Below, in pieces: positions 1 to 11,400 of a stretch of 64,000 bases of DNA (the stretch's first letter is position 1; every line of letters begins with the position of its first letter). The DNA is from Antedon mediterranea (lineage: Eukaryota; Echinodermata; Crinoidea; Comatulida; Antedonidae). Position numbers and translations under genes: made by a program. The notes beneath the pieces are model-generated. The model worked only from the letters and a program-made list of their open reading frames with translations, did not search any database and was not told the DNA's origin. The stretch spans positions 4,179,001 to 4,243,000 of the forward strand of contig NC_092670.1 in assembly GCF_964355755.1 (NCBI RefSeq), written 5' to 3'.

Positions 1-294
1 TTCCTCAGGTACTCTACATTATTATAAAATATCAAATTTAACTTTAGATTGAAGAAATCTAACTAGCTGTCTAGGCTTAGTTTTGTAGGCCAAGCCTAGC
101 TAGGCTTAATTTTGTAGGCCTAGCTGGTAAACAGCGGTAAGGTATGGACATTGTACCCTAACTAAAGGCAAAGCGTGGCATTGTCTAGTTGCTACATTTC
201 TTTTTGACAGAATCTGGTCCGAAAGACCCAGTATTTTTGTTTTGCAATCAATCGAAAGTGGGTGCATCACAGAAAAAAAATATATATTACTCAC
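1..294. other. CAP intron, with TAGGCCTAG-rich repeat
   Basis: This is intron downstream of the last visible CAP exon. Positions 60-128 are rich in TAGGCC/AGCCTAG words and match, in inverted orientation, a stretch near 63.76-63.80 kb. Positions 245-275 carry a fragment of a dispersed repeat also seen near 3.1, 14.5 and 63.5 kb. Open frames here contain no recognisable protein. Confidence 0.6.
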
Positions 295-2924
295 TTTTCC
301 TTAAGAATCCTGTTGGTATAAAATTCTGCTGCATCGGCCATATCTTTTGCAAACTTTTCTGGGTTTTTCATCTACAAACAAATTAAATAATTTGTGATTA
401 TTTACTGTAAATTGTAACGATTTCAATAATGAATTTAATCACTGTTCGCATGTGTTAAACCTATTAAGGGTTTTGAGTTTGTATAGGTTACCTACACTCT
501 GCATAGATCTAAACTTGAAATGATTAGTGAAAGTTTCAAGGAAATGGGAAAAAATAAAAATAATAAATTTAAATATACACTTAAAACATTTTTAAAAACG
601 TAATTATTTAATACAGGTTTATTTATTTATTTGGATTTTGTATGTTGTTCCTTTGTATGTTGACATTCCATGAAAACTAGAAAGCCACTCCGAGAGTGCA
701 TACCTCCGCCTACTGTAAAATTCTCCTACATAAGAATTCTCCGGTAAAAATATATATATATATATTTGTGTGTGTCTTAATGCTGTTTGTGATTTACGCT
801 AATTTCACTACAAGCATGTGTATGCGAGTTTGGTGTAATGGTTATGTAACAAGCCTTTCAATTAACAATAGCTTCAGTTGACTAACAATAGAACAGCAAC
901 GCGAAAATCAAACGAGTGAATTTGAAAAGAAATAGGTTTTGTAAACTACTCGCATCAAAAAACGTGCACATTAAATCAAATTATGTTTTAAAATTACAAA
1001 TCACAATCAAAATGAAGTTTTTTGGACAAGTAGTTCTTGAGAAAATTCAATTTGATTTTACTTGTAGCAGGTCTGAAAAGTATACTAAAAAGTGGTCCAG
1101 AATTGGGACCTTGGTCCGAAATGGTCCCAGAATTTCATGGAATGGTCCTTGACCACATATCTATCTGTACATTTATTTTGGTAAAGACTTTGTAATTACT
1201 TTTTGAGTAATCCTGCTAACAAACAAAAAGACAAACAAACACACGCGATCGATTACATATACCTCCTTGGCGGAGGTAAATAAGCTTTTGAGCTTATAGA
1301 GTTATCTTATAGCTCTCATATTTATGTTACTTATATGTATGTATTGTTGTGCTCTGATGGAGAGAAAAATATAAAACAAAACACTTACAATAGTGACCCA
1401 TCCAAGAGCACCAATACCCTCTGCAACAGCAGACAAGAAGTTGAACTGTTTACTGCCTCGGTTTTTGTCTTTGAATTCAACGACTGCAGTCATAGCTTCA
1501 CTTGTTGGTTTAATCAGCTTCATCAGTACATCTTGCGAAGGTGGTTTGCACTCCGCAACAACTTTTATGAACTCCCGCTGTGCTTCAAAAGCTTTTTTCA
1601 CTAGCTCAGCCTACAAACAAATTTGTTTGAACTGTTATTATCAATCTATTTCTTTAACATTAAAAGACAATTTTAATAATTAGTAAATCAATTTATGAAG
1701 TATTTTTATTTTTTAGGAAAAAAATCATTAAAAACAAAATGAAGAGAGGCAAGTCTATTTTTTGTATCATGAAGCAACCCAACATAGTGCCTGGTAAAAT
1801 TTTGGTCTATTTTTGTCTCAATTAAAATTATTCATGGAATTTATAAATTTATTTGAAATAATTTTGTCTTATCTGTATTTAAATTATAAATTAACTTATT
1901 GAAACACTAAATGAATCCTTTTTTTTCCTATTTTTTCCTGTGATGGTGTATCAGGTAAAAGCTTAATGAATGAATATTAAAAAAACTATTGGTAATCACT
2001 AGGATTAATCATTTTAGAACGTTAAGGCAGAAAAACAAAATCTTTAGAAACATTTAAAAAGACATTATTTAAATTAATGCATATTAAAAATGTATACAAA
2101 CTGTGATACTTACATGGGTTTTTACATCAGCGCCTATTGCAGAACTACTTTGAATGTAATTATTAAAGTCACCAGCTAAGAACTGATCAAAAGCTTTCAG
2201 GAAAACATATGTATCTGTATAAAGTAATATTAAAGTTGTCAATGGAATGCACAATGTTTTCAACCATATCTTCATTATCTTATTTAGTTGTACTGTTTAA
2301 CTTTGGCTAACAAATTTAGGATTTATTATTAGAGGGGCAGCCTCATGGCCATTATTTTATAATCAAATTGGCACCCAGGGAAACATATCAAAAATGCTTG
2401 TTCATGAAAAAATATGACAAGTTTGTATATTTTTAAATTATTTAAGTTTCCATTTAAAATCTATTAGGAAATTGTATCTTTGTTCACTCAAAAATAGACT
2501 TTACAGCGCTTTTGTAAACAAACCGCTAACCTGGATCTCGTCATGTTTGGTACCTATCTGTTTGAAAATATATCAACTACCATAATTTGTACCCACCTAA
2601 AAGGGATTTTTTTTTAAATAGCCAATAGAAATAGGTTTTATTAAGGTGTTAGGTTGCTAAACTTTCTACCAAGAGTTTGTGAATACTGAACTGTGATTGT
2701 CTATAAACATAACATATGACACTCTCTGATTGGCTGACGCTTTAAAAAATTAACTTACTTCCTCCACCAACTCTAGCAACACCTTGCAGTTTGCCGATTG
2801 CAGCTTCGATCGTTTCAACAAATTCTGCAGACAGTTCACTTGGATCTACTCCTGCACATTTGGTCTCAAGATTGGAGCTACACTCTTTTAGGCATTGTGT
2901 CAGTTTGTTTATTTCTGCCGACAT
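295..2924 (-). CDS. CAP: Adenylyl cyclase-associated protein (CAP), N-terminal exons, partial
   Basis: CAP proteins bind actin and cofilin and help recycle cofilin-bound ADP-actin in the cytoplasm. Four coding exons read right to left: 2924-2759, 2214-2114, 1610-1389 and 371-295. All have GT-AG borders and matching phases (1, 0, 0, then 2 at the exit), giving about 188 residues of a protein usually near 470. The start is the ATG at 2924, opening MSAEINKLTQ, a coiled-coil-like N-terminus. Later exons give AFDQFLAGDFNNYI, FKDKNRGSKQFNFLSAV, GALGWV and MADAAEFYTNRILKE, which align with the oligomerisation region and helical folded domain of animal CAP1/CAP2. The proline-rich, WH2 and CARP domains lie beyond the left edge. 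An upstream 5' UTR exon is likely but not located. Family assignment is secure; a single invertebrate CAP rather than CAP1 versus CAP2 is inferred. Confidence 0.93.
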
Positions 2925-3297
2925 GATTAAAAGACTTTTTTTGTTGAAGACTTTGTTTGATGAAAATGCTGAATAAAATAAATAAATTGAAATTTTCAAT
3001 CAATTACTATCAATAGAGTGTTTCGTCCAGAAAACACAATTATCAACACAAATCAACGATGTAAACGATCAATAATCGGAGGTTCCCACACAGAACACAA
3101 GCATCTAAACATGTTCAAACGTGAATCACAGAAGAAAAACAAAAATATCAATCAGTATGCAACAATGCATGCTGGTATTTATAGTGGTCCGCTTACAATT
3201 ATATATTATAGGCTAGGCCTAGCCTAGAATTGAATTATATTTTTTACCGAAAACAATTTTTATACTCAACCAGTATAGGCCTAGCTAGCTAGGCCAG
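2925..3297. other. CAP upstream region
   Basis: This holds the 5' flank or 5' UTR of CAP, and possibly its promoter. Positions 3116-3206 contain a copy of a dispersed repeat (ATCACAGAAG, AAAAATATCAAT, TGGTATTTATAGTGG). No other gene is seen. Confidence 0.4.
3116..3206 (+). repeat. Dispersed repeat family member (copy 1)
   Basis: It shares ordered words with 14476-14575 and, inverted, with 63497-63600: ATCACAG, then AAAAATATCAAT or similar, then a GCATGC-like word, then TGGTATTTATAGTGG/GCGGG. A 5' fragment (TCGAAAGTGGGTGCATCACAG-like) sits at about 249-272. No coding capacity or tRNA-like boxes were seen. It looks like a short non-autonomous dispersed repeat of unknown class. Confidence 0.5.
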
Positions 3298-4293
3298 TCA
3301 GTCTAATTACCGAAAACAACCGAAAACAACCAAAACAACCGAAAACAACCATAAACAACCAAAAACAACCGAAAACAAAATAAAATAATCTAAATACCGA
3401 AAACAAATTTTGTATAATATTTTTTTTAATGTCGCCCTCTATTGATGGGTGTTTCTAAAGACCATAACAGAGAGAAAACCGCGCGCGGAAAAGGAAGACC
3501 CTACGAAATGGTAGTGTGCACAAAATACAACTAAAAATCGTACAATCAATCAATGATAACATAGCATTTACTTACAGAATCTATAAAAATATTTTAATTT
3601 TAGTTTTTCGATTTTTGATCCAGAAACGAACGCATTTACTCCTCACAATAATTGTGAATCACGTTAAATTATAGTATAAAAAGTAAATTGACTATGGTTA
3701 ATCATGACATACTCCATGATCATGATCAATTTAATTATAGATTTTCAAAGATAATAATACAAAAATGATATTTTTAAGAATATTGATAATATTAGGGACT
3801 ATAAAGTATACTTAAAACCAGCTCACGATAAAGGACTCATAATAAAATCTATTCAGTAAAATTACCGTAACGTTTTTATCCTTAATCAACTTAATTAACT
3901 TAAGTGACGAAAACCGGGGATGAAAACGCAAAGTTAGGTAAAATCATGCTTTGTTTTGAAAAGACTAAAAACGAAATGTGTTTTGTAAGTAAATGTAGTC
4001 TACGGTGTATTTCATTGAATTTGCACGATTTTGAGTTGTATTTTAATTGTGCACACTACCATTTCGTAGGGTCTTCCTAGGCTTTTGTGCGCGCGGTTTT
4101 CTCTCTGTATGGTCTTAGCTTTAGAAACACCCATCAATAGCAAACAAAAATATTATACAAATTTGTTTTCGGTATTTAGATTTTTTTATTTTGTTTTTGG
4201 TTTGTTTTCGGTTTATTTTCGGTTGTTTACAGTTGTTTGTGGTTTTTTCGGTTGTTTCCGGTTATTTTCGGTTGTTTTCGGTAATTAGACTGA
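3298..4293. mobile_element. Foldback/MITE-like palindromic element A
   Basis: The ends are inverted copies beginning TCAGTCTAATTACCG. Left (about 3298-3560) and right (about 4020-4293) arms are long imperfect inverted repeats. Each outer arm has repeats of CCGAAAACAA. Each inner arm has a shared segment including GAAACACCCATCAATAG, a GCGCGCGG word and CCCTACGAAATGGTAGTG with their inverse partners. The roughly 450-bp centre shows no coding frame. A target-site duplication was not evident. The structure is that of a non-autonomous foldback DNA element; the superfamily is unknown. Confidence 0.75.
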
Positions 4294-4341
4294 TCCAGCT
4301 AGGCCTAGCCTACTACTACTGTAGTGTAGAGATCGGTGTCA

Positions 4342-6482
4342 GATGAAATCGGTCGCGTTTGAAATCGGTCGCGATAAAATCAACTTCCGGTATTTTGTAT
4401 GGCGCGCCGCTAGAGCTGTACCTTTGATGATATCGGTCGCGTTTGAAATCGGTCGCGTTTGAAATCGGTCGCGCTATTTTGTATGGATTGAGCGGGATGC
4501 ATGCTAGAGCGGGATATACATTTTTCGTTTATATAGTTAATTGATATTTTTTAGGAACTAGATTATTTGTGGATATTTTTACTTGGTTAATAAATATTTA
4601 TTATCAATCATTAAATTAATTTTTTTGTATTTCACAGGTCTTGGAGAAGGACTGTGTCTTTTCAAAATGTCCATTTCTAAACACGTTTAAATATTATATT
4701 AGGCATAATGTTATATTAGGCATATAATAATTTACCTAGGACCACAATGGAAATTTAGGACCACAATGGAAATAAGTTTGCCGTCTCGGTACTTTTTTGT
4801 GTTTTTATCCTATTGATTTTATATCAGAATAAAGAAATAAAAATAAAATACCTCTATTTATATGTACTGTAATTAATATATTATATAGAGAAACGTCTGT
4901 CGTGTCTTTTATTATGCAAACAATTACGTAAAAGAGAACAATTTATTTAAAAACAATAATTTTTACAATATAGCCCGTAAAGCCAGCGTATCCATTTTTA
5001 TACTTATGCATATATGTGGCAGATTATATCATATCCATGTCGTTAACAACATACTATTCGATCACCTTATTTTTATTTCTATCCGTTATGTAGGATAATA
5101 TTAAGTGTATAATGATTATTGTTGAGGCAAATCATGTGTATATTTTTATTTCTAATGTTTAAAATAGTTTTTAGTAAAATGATCATTATATGCGGATGGT
5201 TAAAAGGCGAGTTACTGAAATAAACCCCCGAATAAGCCATATCGACTGAGATGCGCCTTCTATGATCGTGAAGCTGTTTCCTCTAACAATACGTTATTTT
5301 GCTGACGGGGTTTCCCCTTTTTAAAAAACACGCACTTGTTAGTATGTCAACTCATGGACAAAACACGACGATCGTTGTCCATGGCGAGATAAAGATGACG
5401 TCTATTACTAATAACCATACGTTTGAAACGTCTATAGGCCTCCTGCACGTGTTTTTGTGAAACGATTCAATGAGCTATAGATATATGCTCGACGCGATTA
5501 TAGAGATTATGTTCATGAATTCATTATTTAGCCTTTAAAATCGAAATACATTTAAAACATAGGTAACAAAATCAAGACACGTGGAAATCTAAGGAGGCAA
5601 GGATAAGCAAAAGCAATTAAAGTCGCTGTAGTTCACAGGCTGGCTATATATCCATAATAATTCCGAATAAATTACTGTTTCTATAATTTGACAGTATGAT
5701 TTATATATAATTTACGTAAATACGTCGGCGATACTATAGGCCTAGATTTTAATTTGAATATCTTTTATTTCTTCATTTATAATAATCATTTAATGTAAAT
5801 AATTAAGTAAGTGCAACTCAGTGTCTCGCATTCATACGCCGTTTAGTAAATCTAGGCCTAGGCCTAAATGTTTAAATATCAGTGCAGATTACCTCTTTGA
5901 GAATCGTGTTCACCTTTATCTATCATTGTACAGTACATCATAGTCCTACTGTAGGCCGGTAGATTGATTTACTGTATAACGGCATATTATCTATATATTT
6001 TATTAATATCCTAAAACCATACGTAATTGTTTGCATAATAAAAGACACGACAGACGTATATTCTCTATATAATATATTAATTACAGTACATATAAATAGA
6101 GGTAAATTATTATATGCCTAATATAACATTATGCCTAATATAATATTTAAACGTGTTTAGAAATGGCCATTTTGAAAAGACACAGTCCTTCTACGAGACC
6201 TGTGAAATACAAAAAAAAAATTAATTTAATGATTGATAATAAATATTACCAAGTAAAAAATATCCACATAAATAATCTAATTCCTAAAAAATATCAATTA
6301 AATCTATATAAACAAAAAATGTATATCCCGCTCTAGCATGCATCCCGCTCGATCCATTCAAAATAGCGCGACCGATTTCAAACGCGACCGATATCATCAA
6401 AAGTATAGCTCTAGCGGTGCGCCATACAAAATACCGGAAGTTGATTTTATCGCGACCGATTTCAGACGCGACCGATTTCATC
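4342..6482. mobile_element. Foldback element B with GAAATCGGTCGCG subrepeats
   Basis: The terminal inverted repeats start GATGAAATCGGTCGCG and end at 6482. The left arm (about 4342-4930) matches the inverted right arm (about 6020-6482). Shared words include AACTTCCGGTATTTTGTATGG, GAGCGGGATGCATGCTAG, AAGGACTGTGTCTTTTC and CGTCTGTCGTGTCTTTTAT. The left arm has an extra segment at about 4735-4850 (a GGACCACAATGG duplication) that is missing on the right. The outermost part has short tandem copies of GAAATCGGTCGCG. The centre (4930-6020) has no convincing coding frame. It lies 48 bp from element A. Confidence 0.75.
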
Positions 6483-8207
6483 GTAAACCTAGAGATCAGG
6501 CTAGGCCTAGCGAGATTATCTGATCCTATCTAGTATAGCCTAGGTCCTAGCCTAGTAGGCTAGCCTAGTACTAGTAGGTTAGGTCCTCTCCCTCCTGGGC
6601 TAGGGTCTACACTACTACTTTAAAGGCCTTCTTCTAGGCCTAGCCTCCCTGCCTAGTAAGTAGGCCTAGTTGAGTAGGGCATGGATGGCTTTAGTTACGC
6701 TAGGCTAGGCCTAGGCCTAGCCTAGGGGGAAGGCCTACTTACTTCCGTTTAATATGGATGCCAAATAAGCTTTATTGTACTTTTTACAGTATGATGGTAT
6801 TAAACACAAAAGAACAGTTTTGAAGAATGTATATCTTACCAGTTTGCTGAAAGGAAAAAAACTCTGCAAAAGGATGTCACAATCACACACACAGAGTACA
6901 CAACACACCCACCAAACTCTTGACAAACCTAAACCAGGAAGTGTACAGGAAGTATAACGCCTGTTGGGAAGGCCGGTTGTTCACGTACGTATTTACTCGA
7001 CACTCTAGGCCTAACATCTAGCAGGCCTTTTCACAGCATGCAGAGTGTACAACGCTACCACCCAACCGCTACCAACTAACTTATGATTGCCTTATTTGGT
7101 GTTATATCCAATGTAGAAAATATCACCATGTATGGAGCGCCGAAAGGCAATTGATTAGATTTTGTGCAGATCCCAATTAGTTTAATAATGCCCTCAACAT
7201 TCTTACATTTTACGCGTTTAATCTTATTATAACAATCGTAGTAAAATAATTATAGTGAAAATCTGATTTTTACACTTTAAAAAGAGTAGCCTATTTTCCT
7301 CCTGAATATGTTATTAACTTGAACTAAAAATCGGGTAAAAAAAATTATTTACCTGAAAAAAACTAAAATTTAAAGCGAAGTCAATTATAAACAGACATCG
7401 GGTTTTGGTTAAACTTAGCAGTTTATTTGGTCTTTTTAGTCGCGTGCAACACGACTCTACAGCTCTATATGTCGGCGGTTGGTCGGTCGGTCGGTTGGTC
7501 GGTCGGTCGGTTGGTCGGTAAACACTAACTTGAGCACGCGACTGCAGCCATATACTATATGGCCTTGTTATAAGTGAAACCATTTAACTTCATTAAAACC
7601 AAAATGGCCTATTCAATTATTGTTCAATAGGACAATTAATAGGCCTACCTTAATTGCAACAACTTCTATAGTTCACATGGCATTCCAATAACGATCGGGT
7701 CCTATATGGTTAATAATTTTTAATTTGGGTTTTTTTTTTTTGGTGGTGGTGGGGGTGTGGGCGGGTTCTAATGTTGTTGCGACTTCATATTCTCGCAGGA
7801 ACACGTAAACGTAACTTTAACGCTATTTCCCAACATGCCACGTGCTACAAGGGTCAGAATAAGGCTCAATAGGCTATAATATGCACCCTGTTTCCATTAT
7901 CAATGTTATTGTGGGAAGAAACTACCATTCGGTCTCCAATCAAATCAAATAGATCTATACATACTGCAGTCGTTATTTTCACTGATACACAATATTCACG
8001 ACATACCTAAAATACAATCCGACCACTACTGCAAATACTGAGTTAAGACATAAGCCTAGGCTTATGTTTACTTTTACTGCTTTATTACTTGTAATTTGAT
8101 TAGGTAACTGTAAAAATAGTTTTCCATCGCAAATTTTGATACAAAGGCATAACAATTGGTTCAAAGTGTAGCATGCAGTTTATAACTATACTAAAATCTA
8201 CGATTGT
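6483..8207. other. Intergenic DNA, TAGGCCTAG-rich, no gene seen
   Basis: Positions 6500-6740 are dense in GCCTAGGCC/CTAGTAGG words. A GGTCGGTC/GGTTGGTC microsatellite-like run lies at 7476-7519, and a T-then-GGTGG run near 7730-7755. Open frames across the GGTC run encode only a low-complexity PTDRPTNR-type repeat and are not accepted as genes. Confidence 0.5.
7476..7519. repeat. GGTCGGTC/GGTTGGTC simple repeat
   Basis: About eleven tetramers of GGTC or GGTT stand in tandem (GGTTGGTCGGTCGGTC pattern). Confidence 0.8.
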
Positions 8208-8213
8208 TTTATT
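8208..8213 (-). terminator. Possible polyadenylation signal of PKS gene 1
   Basis: AATAAA on the minus strand about 195 bases after the PKS1 stop codon. The position is plausible, but the surroundings are AT-rich, so chance matches are common. Confidence 0.35.
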
Positions 8214-8405
8214 GATTGTATTAAGAAAGCCTGTAGGCTACATATTGAGCATACGGATGACCTACTGACTAACGTTAATAAACGTTCAATTTACATTATA
8301 ATTATATACTATATAGACAATAAGGATAACAATAATTGAAAATACATTGTACCTAATTATTAGTAGTAATAGTAATAATAATAGATATAGTATGTAACTT
8401 AATGC

Positions 8406-11400
8406 TTAAGAAACAAATGCATCTGCAATTGTTGTTTGAAGTTCGCGGATAAACTTCTTTTTCTCTGACGTAATGTGCATGTGACCGCCTTGCACTATGA
8501 CCTTTTTAAAACGATGATTGGGATCAATTTCTTGAGACCAATCGTCCAATGAGCTAAGCGGAATAAAACGATCTAACTTGGCACCAAATACGGTCATACC
8601 ACATTGAAGTTTTGTCTTGTGAGTGTTTCTGTAATGCTGGCAAATTTTAAAGCCAACATAAAAGCAAGGAATAAGACGTTTCATTAACTCAGTGTTGTGC
8701 AAAACAGCATCATCAACAAACGAAAGCTTTTGTGATTGTTCGTTGCTTATTGGAATGTTATTTTTGATGTTCTGTTCAATTTGCTTTAATAAAAGTGGGC
8801 CCTTTGAAAGTTCTATTGTATTGGGATAGTCGAGTGTGGGTGCATACCAGGAACTGACGATCACGTGAGCAGGATGCAAACCCTTATGTTGTAGAAGATG
8901 GGCAACCTCAAAGGCAATGAGTCCACCAATACTATGTCCAAACAATACGAATCTACCGGGTAAAAGCCGTGGCACTAGGTTATCACTTAACTTGCGCACG
9001 ATGTCTTCAAGATTTTGAAGAGGTTTCTCAGTATGACGTCCTTCCCATCCGGGCAGTTTTGCCATGATCAACTGCACATTATATTTACTTAATTGTCCTT
9101 GCCACCATGCATATACAGATGGGCCTCCTCCATTAGGCGGAAAACAAATCAGCTGGATTTTAGGAGAAGTAACTGTTTCATCCATTAGATACCACAACTT
9201 CCAGGAGGTATCCTCTTCTTGTTCTTGTTCATTGTTTTCTTTGCCTTCAGGTCTATTTTTGGCTAATATCTTTTTATAGACGGATATTGTCAAGTCTTGA
9301 ATCGTCATGTTTTCATCTATCAATTCCATCGAAGGAAATGGAATGAAAAACATTCTCTGAATATCTCCGCTCAGCTCCGTCGCGATCAAAGAATCTACTC
9401 CAAGGGAAGATGCTGAAGAATTCGGTGAAATATCACCTGTTAGGCCAATGCGATTGGAGATGAAAGAACAGAGCTTCTGAAGGATGAACAGCTTAGTTTC
9501 TTCTGGATTTGTATTATGTAGATCACACCACAGTGAACTCATTGATCTTTCAGAAGAGAATCCCATTGTAATTGATCCTACTTCTTCATTGCTGTGTTCT
9601 TTCATAATACCTCTGTACTCTGTGATGAAATCATTAACTTGAATATTCCCACTTATACCGATTTCAGATACACAACTGCTAAGCATTACGTCAAGTCCAT
9701 GCATTACATCCTTGGCCGTCAAACTTTCCATTCCCTTTCTTTCCCAATATTCGATCAGACCTTCTCGTGCTGCAAAACCAGTGTCTCCAATCACTCCTGG
9801 ACAAATGACGGTTGCAGGTAAACCTTGACTTCTACGATAATGGCCAAGAGAAGAAAGATATGTATTGGCTGCACAATAACTTGCCTGACCAATGTTTCCT
9901 GCCATTTGAACCACAGAAGATACCATTACAAAGTATTTCAGTTGGACACTACTTGTAATTGATATCTGATGCAGAAGAAGAGCACCCCATGATTTTACAG
10001 CCATTACGTTCTTCCAACTCTCTGGTGTCATATTTGCAATCAGTCTATCGTCATACTGCGCAGCACAATGAAATATTCCTGTTAGCGGCTTCGACGAATC
10101 TTTCAAAATAGATTCAAATGCATGTTCAACGTCTGCTCTTTGTGTGATGTCTGTTTTGATGTGTGTTATTGTCGATCCATGACTTCTTAAACTTGCCAAC
10201 TTTTTCTCAGTTTCGGAATCTGGTGAAGACCTACTTAAGATGACAACATTTCCAGCTCCATTATCCACCAACCATTCTACAAGACAAATGCCAAATCCTG
10301 TCGTGCCTCCAGTAACAATATACGAATTGTTCATACTAAATTTAGTCTCATTCCCAGAAAAATCATAATTTACAGGAACGGATTCATTAATATCAACAGA
10401 AAAGATAACTTCATCAAAAGAAAAATTAGCATGGCTTTTCCATTCATTCAACGGGATAATTCGTGAACTGACTTGTTGTAAAAGGTGCATGGCTGATGGC
10501 TTCTCACAGATATTCATTAACTTTTTTAAGTGAGACCCCACTTGGTGAAATCCACCAAGCATTGGTAATTCGTAGCTGGTAAGTACAACTCTTACATTTA
10601 CTGGAAGACCGAGGTTTCCTGTAGATGAATCATCTTCTTTCGATTTTAGCATTTCAATTGTAGCAAATGGTGTCAATCTCTCTTTAATTCCTCCATCGCG
10701 CTGTAATAGTTCACTTATGTACGATTTACGTCCAATTACACAGCCAACACTATGTGTATTCAAAACAGTCATTGCATCTTCATCTTCAACAAATCTTAGC
10801 AAATTAGTATTATTAGTATTAGTATTATTATCTGCATATCCTTGAGGAAAGTGTTTAGTGATAACCACAGTACTATGACCTAGCTCTACTGCCATGTGTG
10901 CAACGGCTAAGCATTTCTTGTCGTCGAAAGAACTCAAGCAAACAACCGTCGTACCATTTGGTTTCATTTCACAAATCGTGATATATGGAATAAAATAGGA
11001 TGAGACAATATTAATTACTTGTGCAGGCGGAAGGTTGGTGTCAAGCTCAACTAGTTCATTAGCACTGCATTGCAACGTGGGTGTCATTTCACTTGAAGGA
11101 CAGACACCGATGACTACAGATGATTGTTTTAAATGTCCACAAAACAGCACAGCGGTTTGTACGTCTTTAGTCGAACTACGAGTTTCAGATTGAAGTAGTC
11201 GGAATGATTCAACATGTACAGTTGTCAATTCGGAACATGTGGTATCTTCTCCTTTCTTTTCACTGTATTTTGTCAATGACAATCTTCCTGATTGAAGGCT
11301 TTCAGGCACGTTAAACTTCCACACATCTGTAGACTTTGTGTGAGAAAAAGTATAACTATCAGAAATACATAGACGAAACGCATATGCGTTGAAATTAGTT

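Noticed and set aside
7314-7583. Minus-strand frame with PTDRPTNRPTDQP repeats
   Set aside because: It is only the translation of the GGTC microsatellite.
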